Shown in pieces: positions 55,806 through 64,000 of a stretch of 64,000 bases of DNA. The stretch spans positions 5,406,363 through 5,470,362 of the forward strand of contig NW_020653750.1 in the NCBI RefSeq assembly GCF_003589595.1, written 5' to 3'. The translations under genes and the position numbers were made by a program. The notes below the pieces were generated by a model. That model saw nothing but the letters and a program-made list of their open reading frames with translations. It did no database searches and had not been told where the DNA came from. Each line of letters begins with the position of its first letter. Position 1 is the first letter of the stretch. The stretch comes from Hyposmocoma kahamanoa (Eukaryota; Arthropoda; Insecta; Lepidoptera; Cosmopterigidae).

Positions 55806-56095
55806 CCATCATCAACCCATTTATCGGTCCACTGTTGGGCACGGGTCTCCTCTCAGAGGAATGTTTAGGTCATAGTCCGCCACACTGGCCCAATGCGAGT
55901 TGGGGCCTGAACACGTTTTCCGACGATGGGAGCCTTTTCCGACGTCCAGGTTTCATTCCAATGTTTCACGTGAAATTTCGAATGAAATTTCGCTCATAAG
56001 TTCCGAGAAATTCAGAGGTACGAGACTGGATTCGAACTCTCGGCCTCTGCTTGAAAGGCGATAAGTCAAACCATTAGGCTAGGGCTTTAATATTT
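55806..56095 (-). mobile_element. Family G 3' end with tRNA-like head
   Basis: The left end ATCATCAACCCATTTATCGG and CCACTGTTGGGCACGGGTCT is the reverse of the G tail. The right end, read on the minus strand, contains CCTAGCCTAATGGTTTGAC (A-box-like) and GAGTTCGAATCCAGTC (B box). This is therefore a SINE whose 3' end resembles an RTE LINE. Confidence 0.6.
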
Positions 56096-56524
56096 TTCTC
56101 TAGTTTGTGTTTGTAGCAATTACATTTTCCTGCAAATTTAAAAGCATTATTTTCGTAAACTTATTTGTTATCATGATCACCAGCTGAAGGTTGACTCAAC
56201 CTTCTATCATATACAGTTTGTATACTGCAATTGCTTTGTAGGGTAATAGGAATATAATAGGTCTTCGATACATTTGGCTGCTGTGCAGAGTACTAATGAA
56301 AGGATTTCCATCGCTTGCCTAAAAAAATATTCTCATACAACATGTAGGGGTCCAACAGAAAGTAACTTACGTTTGCTAACCTTTACCGACATAAATCGTA
56401 AATTAACAATTAAAATATCTTTAAAAAATGTAAATGAAAATCAAATTCCGTCGGTTTTCTACATAATATTATAATTCGGTGAGCGACCCCATGAGCTCCA
56501 TCAGCTCATTCCGCCCGCCTCCTT

Positions 56525-57120
56525 TTATTATCGGACATCCAAACGCACGGCGGGATATGAAGTATTGCTCGCATCTCTAGGCAGGAGCTCCCAAATACCA
56601 GCTTGATCCACTTGACTCCATCTAACGTAGGGCTGTGCGTAATGTCAACGATCCCAAAGTTACAGGCGGTTTGGAGTCCCTTAGTCTACGGAGAGATGTT
56701 GGTTCTCTATGTGTGTTCAACCGTCTTTATAATGGGGAGTGCTCCGAAGAACTTTTCGATCTGATGCCTACGTTTTTTTTCCACTATCGCACCTCCCATC
56801 AAAGAAGTAGAGTCCATCTCCACATCATAGATGCCTGACATTGTAAGTCCATGCGGGCATTACGTTTGTTCCCGTCTTCGAACCTGCAAGATGTGGAACA
56901 ATCTTCCTCCTGAGTATTTCCTTTACGCTATGACATGAGTTCAAAAAACGTTTCAGCATGGCTCTCAAACGCTGGCAACGCATAGACAGCTCATCTGATA
57001 GTATCTATGTTGAATGTGTGCGTTAGATGTCCATGGCCGACGATGACCACCTCGAATCAAAGTAACTCGTCTGCTCGTTTGCCTCCTACTTAATATTAAA
57101 AAAAATATATAACCTTTACT
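56525..57120 (+). pseudogene. Non-LTR retrotransposon ORF2 C-terminal fragment (Jockey-like)
   Basis: Plus-strand reading RAVRNVNDPKVTGGLESLSL, RRDVGSLCVFNRLYNGECSE and ELFDLMPTFFFHYRTSHQRS, a frameshift near 56840, then a degraded end (VFPLRYD-like, about 56925). The VGSLCVFYRLYHGECSEELF type sequence is common at the end of lepidopteran LINE ORF2. 5'-truncated, with stops. Confidence 0.75.
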
Positions 57121-57965
57121 CAATCGATATTCCTTCATGTGCACTGATATACGGTGTATGATTTTTCTTTGGTTGATATTATTTATGTCAGCTCTTAAAA
57201 TTTATTTATAAGTACAAAAAACAAAACAATGCAAGCATTGTAAAATAATGTATTATTTTTATATTATTCACTCATCTATTTTATCAGTCTAGTAGACAAG
57301 TGACATTTAAATCAAAAATACGTAATTTACAAATAATTGCTACTGCCTTTCTGTGGCTGTATTTTAAGTGGAATAACATTGGAATGACCTTTTTATTATT
57401 TACATTTCTTTCGCAAAAAATATTTGTTTTATTATTGCTTCGTCTTTGAATATAATTTACTTTTGATTGATGCTATTCATAAAAAAACATTATAGGGGTC
57501 GTGGTTAATTAATGATTTTGCGTAAATATTCTACTTATTTTGTACACCAACGAAAATCATAGATTAAATTTTGTTGGTAAAAAAAAAGTAGAAAAATTAT
57601 ATATAAAACGTTTTATAAATATAACGTGACTACAAAGTGTAAGCCAGTGATGTTTAGAATTTATTTCGTCCACATTTCAACTATTACGTGCTGTTACAAT
57701 TATTACAGTGTAGTTATGTCAGGACTCAGGAAATCCTGATCAAGCTGATTTCTTGCACGCACCTTAACAAAAATTATTATCACAATCACTGATTCGTTCC
57801 GTCATAAATTTGAATCATAAGCTAGGGTTGATTTACAACGTTTGTATACTGATAATGATGGAAGTAATTTGTAATGTATAAGGCACATGTATTACAAAAC
57901 TGAATTAGTAAACAGTTGTGTTTTAGCCACGTAAAGCACAAATAGTAGTTATAATGTACGTAACG

Positions 57966-58043
57966 TAGTTAACGTAGGTATCGTAGGTAACGTAGGTAAT
58001 GTAGGTAACGTAGGTAACGTAGGTAACGTAGGTAACGTAGTTA
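57966..58043. repeat. Tandem 9-bp repeat
   Basis: About eight copies of CGTAGGTAA with few substitutions, ending a few bases before the MITE at 58047. Confidence 0.85.
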
Positions 58044-58046
58044 TAA

Positions 58047-58591
58047 TGGCGTATTTACACAAGGTCGGTTGCCTCCTTATAGGCAAGCGAATTCGACTGA
58101 CGAATGCGATGCAGTCAACGCGCTGTTCATACCGAATCGATTACCGCCACTGCAGTAAGCGAATACGGCTGACGAAGGCGGGGTAGTCGACGCGCTATCC
58201 ACATCGACTACCGCCTTCGCCGAAATCATCAACTCTACGACAATCATTAAGTTTACGCACGGAGACAACAAATTGATCGGGTAGGTAGGTATTCCCTGGC
58301 CTCTAGCGCGCGCATCGTGGTGAGACGACGCCACCGACGTTGTTGGAACTTATTTGGTCGGCCGGCGCTTGCAGAAGGTGACCAAGTTGCCTGAAAGTGA
58401 TTACACCTAGTCGGTTGACTTCGGCAGCGAACTGTCATCAAACGGCTCTGCTCTGCTGCCGTCTTCCGCGGGCAAGCGAGCCTATTGACTTAGTGTAAAC
58501 GCCATACCGTAGTCAAACGACTTAGCGTCTACACTGGGGAAGTTACGGCGATCAAGCGAAAGCCACTTGTGGATATAATGTAAATACGCCA
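58047..58591. mobile_element. PIF/Harbinger-like MITE of 545 bp, TAA target duplication
   Basis: Ends are TGGCGTATTTACA and its exact inverse TGTAAATACGCCA, flanked by TAA (58044-58046, 58592-58594). The interior is CpG-rich with repeated sub-words (GCGAAT, ACTACCGCC, GTCGACGCGC), very unlike the AT-rich surroundings. No transposase frame. Confidence 0.75.
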
Positions 58592-59136
58592 TAAAAGACT
58601 AATCGACGAGGAGATCTCAAAATAACGAAATACTTACTGCAGAATTGTTCTATGAACGGTATAACTTGGGCTTTTTCAACGAGTTAACAGATATTATTTA
58701 GGTGTGCATGCTGCATCGACGACCTGATGAACATAACATAAAATAAAACTTAAGCCTACATAGTTAAGAAAGTTTTACACAAACAATTAAAACATTAGTA
58801 TCAAACTTTTAAAATAAAATATGAATATGAAATAATAATTATATGGAGATTACAAAAAATAACTTTGTTAACGGACTTGTGCTGGGGAGTAACAAAAATT
58901 AAAGCACTATAGAAATAAAAATTGGATTAATGATCTGCTGCAAAATCACCAATTAAAAAGTTCTTCAGCAGTATAAATTTTGTTCCCGGAACATTATATT
59001 TCTGTTAATTATTTCTATCGCGTTTTTGGGTACACGTTTTGTTATATTTTACTTAAATATGCCAGAATTTTTAAGTGTTCCTATAACCAACTATTATCTA
59101 CTGATGTACGTACATTTGTTTTTTTCCGAAGACTTA

Positions 59137-59564
59137 GGGCGTTTACGCACCGCATCCGATTCTCGTTTGTTCCAAATTCGAGACTATACAAATCTAGAAA
59201 ACTCGATTCCACGTCAGATGTCGCTTGTGCACTAAGTCCGAATCGAATCCGAGAAAATACGAATATCGCTTGTACACCTACAGACAAAATGATCCCTGTG
59301 ATATTTCACACCGTCATTTCTTGGATTCGGAACTGGGGGTCTGCTCTCGATCTCCGTCCGACATCCGTCCGAAACAATTACTGTCAAATAAGTAATATTC
59401 GACAAAATTAAAAGATGAGTATCAAGTATGAAGCTTCATTCGCATCACGCGTCTTTTCATTTGATCAAATATTGCTTATTTGGCAGTAATTGTTTCGGAC
59501 GGATGTCGGACGGAGATCGAGAGTAGACCCCCTGATACGGATCGAACATTGTGCACAAACGTTC
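59137..59564 (+). mobile_element. Family C MITE, interrupted by another MITE
   Basis: GGGCGTTTACGCACCGCATC at one end and the related inverse (GTGCACAAACGTTC) at the other. The interior (TCCGAGAAAATACGAATATC, GTCGCTTGTGCACTAAGT) matches the inverted copy at 60774-61004. Split by the element at 59336-59531. Confidence 0.65.
59336..59531. mobile_element. Palindromic MITE nested in family C, CTG duplication
   Basis: Long inverted repeats: GGGGTCTGCTCTCGATCTCC and CCGTCCGACATCCGTCCGAA at the left, their inverse at the right, covering ~65 bp each side. CTG flanks both ends (59333-59335, 59532-59534). The paralogous C copy at 60774 has the uninterrupted site GAACTGATA. Confidence 0.75.
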
Positions 59565-59660
59565 TACTCTTAAAATCGTAACAATTTTAAACAGTTATAC
59601 ATCGCTTATCCGATGTATCAATAACACTATTGTAAAAACGTAAAAAACTATGATAATTGT

Positions 59661-59957
59661 AGAGCTTCTTGTGAAGGAGTTTGTCTATGGAAGAACTGCC
59701 ACCTTACCTATTTCTAGCGCCAAGTATTACTACTGCGAGTGTTACTACGTTGGAATTTTGAAAAGTAAGGGTGGTGGTGAAATTACAGGCACATGGGACT
59801 TGACAACTTATGTCTTAGGGTGCCGGGCATAGTGGCGGTGGCCCTCAGATCTTTGCGATTTAGCTTTAAGCTCTGAACGGCACTGTAACTGACTGGCGTG
59901 TCGCTTAACACCAGGCGCACGACTATTTCGTCCCGTCACTTGATATCTTAAAAAAAG
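59661..59957 (+). mobile_element. Family B repeat, near full length
   Basis: From GTAGAGCTTCTTGTGAAGGA through GGTGGTGAAATTACAGGCAC to GTCACTTGATATCTTAAAAA. Confidence 0.8.
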
Positions 59958-60723
59958 AATTAATTATTATGACACAAATAACCAAAAGTATTTACTAGGA
60001 AAACAAAGACGTTAATGTAGTTCCACGATCTTAACGTTTATAGGTGTGAGGTCGCTGTAGCATTAGAACAAAATCGAATTGGGAAAGTTACATACAATTT
60101 ATTTTGGCCTGGAAAATATTAAGCCGTACAATTGTGCCTTTGTTACACCGGGTGAGCGATGTCTAGTGATTTATAAAGGCACATGTTTTGTGTAAATATG
60201 GCACTTCAAAACCTACGGTCCAGATTATTGTCTAATAATTTATGTAAAACCCAACCCGAAATGGACACAAGATAGATACTAAAATATACAAAACAAAATG
60301 GCTAATAATTTCACTTCTTTTCATTTGTCCCAACCGTAAACCCATTTCTCCTGTCACGTACAAATGTGATCCCTCTTTTGTTTCATTCTTTTCATAATAG
60401 TCTGTTCCGTTGTGTCACTGTGTAACACGGATCTTTTATTACTACCGAGTTTACACAATTAAATTCGCGTCTTCACGAAATATTCGACCGACTACGTATA
60501 CCGATACACAAGCAACCGTTCACATATTCCTGCGTATCGGTTCTAAGTCAATTTCCAATTAAGTACGTTTCGCCCATTATTCGTTCTTTGACTCACGTTC
60601 TATAATCGCTTCGGACGCGAACCCGATAATGTTCTAAGGAGCCCTTATATAGCCCGTGAATAACGAGCTTACCGTTTAAACAAACAACGCTTCAAGCTTC
60701 GCCATGCTACTGAGTACTTTAGT

Positions 60724-61178
60724 AGTATTAGAGCTCCTTGTGACCATTACTGCGTTCCGGTTTTGAAGGGTTAGAGCCTTTGCTCACTACGCCCGATTCA
60801 TATCAGTTCCGAATCCGAGAAAAGATATTCCGAAATGACACAGCGATTATTTTATTTACTATGTCGACAAGCGATATTCGTGTTTTCTCGGATTTGAATC
60901 GCACTTAGTGCACAAGCGACATCCGAAGTGGGTCCGAGTTTTCTAGATTTTGTATAGTCTCGGATTCAGAACGAATACGAATCGGATGCAGTGTACAAAC
61001 GCGCTAAAGGTGCTGGTGAAATTACAGGCAAATGTCTTAAGGTGACGGATGCGGTAGCAGTGTCCCCCAAATTTTTGCAATTTAAAGATCTGAGTGGCAC
61101 TACAACTGCTATGCATAGTCGTGTCGCATACCACCAAGCGCAGCACGACGTATTCCTCTATAAAAAACAATTGAAATA
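60724..61178 (+). mobile_element. Family B repeat split by a family C MITE
   Basis: The 5' piece (TAGTATTAGAGCTCCTTGTG ... CCGGTTTTGAAGGGTTA) stops at 60773. The 3' piece resumes at TAAAGGTGCTGGTGAAATTA (61005) and runs past CATACCACCAAGCGCAGCAC. The C element lies exactly between TTA and TAA. Confidence 0.75.
60774..61004 (-). mobile_element. Family C MITE nested in a family B repeat
   Basis: Reverse copy of the 59137 element without the inner insertion; ends GCCTTTGCTCACTACGCC and GCAGTGTACAAACGCGC. Flanked by TTA and TAA where the B consensus has TAA, so the likely duplication was TAA with one substitution. Confidence 0.7.
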
Positions 61179-61179
61179 A

Positions 61180-62276
61180 AGCTGTTATATAAATTTTCAA
61201 ATAAATTAGTAAATTGTAACAATGAAAGAAGCATAATTTAACTTGATTAACGAAATGTATATGGTCCTTATAATATATTCCGGACATAGCATAAACATAT
61301 ACAAAACGTAGCTTTGTTTTTCAAGTATAATATGTACCATTGTCAGAGAGGGATTCAGAGACTGTTGATAATAATATCATAAGGTAATTTACTGTGCTTA
61401 ATTGAATCAACGGACATTGTGATACTAAAGCATTACACGCAGTTCGCATTATATTCACCTCAAGATTTAAAACGATGATGGCATCAACAATCACCTAGAG
61501 ACATAAAGTTTATGAGCAAAAAATAGCTTGTAATTTCCCATCTTATCTCACAACCCCTACTCTGGTTTTTAACCCTCGACGCCAAAAGATTTATAAGGTG
61601 TATAGAGATATAAATAAGGATTATAAGTTTGAACCTTTTGTCTGTGTATCTGTATATCTGTCTGTGGCATCGGAGCTGATGATGGAGTGATTTGAAAGCG
61701 GTTTTTTTTTATTTGAAGACTAATTTATTCGGGATGGTTCTCAGTTTTCGGTCATTCTCAGACTAGTGTTCACAGTTTTTATTCTTTAAGTATTCGATTT
61801 TTTATCATGCAATATTATTTGATGTTCGAGTACTGTATCGTGAAATATTATTTAATAATTACACAATAAAATATACTTGAATATTTAAATAATAAAAATT
61901 GCCACGGAACTTAGGTAGTGAACACTAGTCCGAAAACGAGATTTATGGTAGCAATCTATCAAAAATTATAGATGGACATCATCTGTTCGGATGTCAAAAT
62001 CATGACCACTTTTCCCAGTTAGTTAGTAGTAGATCTTCGTCATAAAATGATTATTTATTTACTTCCACTTCTCCGACCGACTTGATATTTGAAGCTATCA
62101 GCGCAAAAGTATTGTAACCGACATTCTACTTCTATTGTATAGAAGGTTTGAATATTTCTTGTAGCTTTCTAAAATGGAAAAACGTATGCGTGTCCACAAG
62201 ATGATGTATTCGATAAAAGAGAAAAACAATAAATGTTACAATTTCAAATATCAAATTTAAATTATGTTCTTAAAAA
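61180..62276. other. No gene recognised
   Basis: AT-rich, with no splice-bounded frame, hairpin or known repeat identified by eye. Confidence 0.45.
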
Positions 62277-62279
62277 GGA

Positions 62280-62488
62280 TAATAATAACGCACACACTCA
62301 ACATAGCCCCGCACTAGGGAAACCCTGTGTCGCGGGTGCCACGGACACATATATAGACAACCACAAATTACACCCCAAATCACGAGAGAAATAAATGTAG
62401 GCCATACAAATGTTTCTCCCGGCCGGGAATCGAACCTGGGACCTCTGCGTAGCAGTCCGGCATGGTAACCGTTCAGCCACGGAGGCAG
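62280..62488 (-). mobile_element. Family A SINE
   Basis: Minus-strand full-length copy. Tail AATAATAACG; head ends GGCTGAACGG and CTCCGTGG read in reverse; B box GGTTCGATTCC intact. Confidence 0.85.
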
Positions 62489-62677
62489 ATGATATTACAG
62501 AACTAATAAGTTTTGATAATATTAAGTTTAGATTGACTTCGTTGACATAATTCACCAAATAAACACAATCCGCTAATGAAATTGACAGATTTTATATTTT
62601 ATTTTAGTCATCAGGTATCCATGTGCTCGTTTATAATACATAAATCCGTTTAATCTAAAACAAACATTTTACTTGAT

Positions 62678-62755
62678 ATATAATTTAAAAAAATAAGGTA
62701 AATTGTCAAACTGTTATGAGTTTGACAATTTACCTTTTATTTTTTTAAATTATAT
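62678..62755. repeat. Inverted repeat (hairpin)
   Basis: AATTTAAAAAAATAAGGTAA with ATTGTCAAACT at the left is mirrored on the right (AGTTTGACAATTTACC, then TTTTATTTTTTTAAATT) around a 5-6 nt loop; one 2 bp indel. Confidence 0.7.
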
Positions 62756-62759
62756 TAAT

Positions 62760-64000
62760 AAATTAATAAAGCATTAAACATAATTAGAAGTGACGTTTGA
62801 GGGTTGCTAGTTATTGATAAAATAAAGATAGTGTTGATTAAGAAAACACCGAATTATGGAGGGACTAAATGAAATATTGTTTAGCACATTAAAAGTCAGA
62901 AACACTTTAACTTTACCTTTTAATTGATTCAGTTTCAATTTTGGGGAATCTATCGTTCCTCTCATCTAAATGAAAGGGCCTCATGAACTTAATAGGCTGT
63001 ACTATTTCATGGTAATGGTTTGTATAAATAATTCCGAACAATTTGATAGCTCTGACTTAAGTAACAATCCACCTAACTATAACACTATCGAAAATCTTTG
63101 ACAAGTGTGACACTCCATGGCGACTCTCGACCAAAGAGACTGCCACAGAGAGTCCGTGATAATAGGCGGCGTCTAAAGCCGCCACACAGTAAATTGTTAT
63201 CTGTAATTATAAATCCAACTATAAAAGAATATCTTAGCCTATACAGTTACAGACATTCGGTAACAAATTCGTTTAAAAATAAAAACAGAGCCGACCTAAA
63301 TCCGACTCACGCCCCGCCTCTGCATACGAATCCTATTTTCATTTCATACGTTATGCTGAGAATAATGGACAAAGAATAATAACAGGAAATATTACATGAA
63401 TATCTTTACCATCGAAATATGGAAAAGAATCGTATGATTTATTTAAATGTCGGAATTGTATTCGTTTTAGATGGTTCGACCGAATGTGAGAATTTTTGGT
63501 AGTATATTTTAAAAGCATTTTAATACAAATGGATGGTCGAGGAAATAAAATTATCCTGAATAGATAATTCGCACACGAACGGCGCACGACTTGTTCGTAC
63601 CGTCACTTGATATATATAAAAAAATCTTTACCTTTAATAAAATATATTAAAATACCTGTTCATGTTTATTCTAAACGCGTTGGCAGCCCTGTGAGCGAAT
63701 GGTCGCTTCTCAAATTAAGACTTGGAATTCCTGTGGCGGCATGATCCTATGATTTTAATTTCAAAGTTACGTATACAGTATCTACAAACGAAAGTACAAG
63801 GAATGGCTTATCTTGCAACAGATGTCGTCATGTTATTGGTATATAACGTCGTCTTAGAGTGAATACCGCTATGTGTGATTTCTATGTAATTTTTCAGTAC
63901 GAAGATAAAAATGGGGTGTAAAATGTAGTAAACGCAATAATGTTTGTAGTTAGCAGTTTAATTAGATAAATTATACCTCTGTCAGATACTGTATTTCTTC
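62760..64000. other. No gene recognised
   Basis: Apart from the B tail at 63577, no named element. A 93-codon frame at 63098-63379 has no recognisable motif or good start context. Confidence 0.4.
63577..63626 (+). mobile_element. Family B repeat, extreme 3' end
   Basis: GGCGCACGACTTGTTCGTAC and GTCACTTGATATATATAAAA only. Confidence 0.6.

Noticed and set aside
55796..55999. 67-codon frame with a TGLLSEE stretch
   Set aside because: It is the translation of a reversed RTE-like SINE 3' end (family G).
57966..58043. CRISPR-like array
   Set aside because: The 9 bp units are contiguous without spacers, in a eukaryotic setting. It is a simple tandem repeat.

Overview
This 64 kb window is AT-rich, intron- and repeat-dense eukaryotic DNA. 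It looks like an insect nuclear scaffold, most likely from a moth or butterfly. That placement is an inference from degraded mariner transposons, Jockey- and RTE-type LINE fragments, many tRNA-headed SINEs, PIF/Harbinger-like MITEs, GT-AG introns and AATAAA polyadenylation signals. There are no operons, no intact RNA genes and no CRISPR arrays. One short run of Ns (18708-18717) marks an assembly gap.

Host genes are sparse. (1) A complete five-exon gene on the + strand (15803-27351) could be rebuilt from splice sites with matching phases. It encodes a 224-residue protein with about four membrane segments and a C-terminal PPxY motif, and I do not recognise its family. (2) A minus-strand exon at 5569-5786 encodes the start of a SUEL (galactose-binding lectin) domain, as in eva-1/latrophilin-type surface proteins. 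(3) A minus-strand first coding exon at 52169-52270 has an upstream in-frame stop and a donor site. The two minus-strand exons could belong to one very large gene with the four-TM gene nested antisense in its introns, but the window does not prove this.

Nearly everything else that can be named is mobile DNA. About 21 copies of a ~300 bp repeat (family B) lie in both orientations across the window. Eleven copies of a tRNA-derived SINE (family A) have a clear A box and B box. Smaller families are D and E (tRNA-headed SINEs), J (a foldback with a tRNA-like core), H (a foldback carrying a CGAAACGT-type motif), F, G (RTE-like 3' ends) and I. Two mariners are present, both dead: one (about 3.5-4.4 kb) has lost all three catalytic aspartates, and the other (about 20.8-22.0 kb) has frameshifts and a deletion over the third aspartate. 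A Jockey-type LINE (48.4-50.5 kb) is the largest element.

Layout: 0-10 kb holds the mariner fossil, the lectin exon, a MITE and LINE tails. 10-15 kb holds SINE and B copies. 15.8-27.4 kb is the four-TM gene with element-filled introns. 27.6-48 kb is a mosaic of B, A, E, F, H and RTE pieces. 48.4-50.5 kb is the Jockey LINE with a nested J element. 52.2-52.6 kb is the minus-strand first exon. 54-61 kb is rich in MITEs, with elements inside elements. 61-64 kb is mostly unassigned.

The most informative observations are structural: nested insertions with recognisable target duplications, an internal empty-site comparison for one MITE, and a SINE-hairpin junction shared by two loci that suggests 3' transduction. 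I found no convincing new biochemical system.
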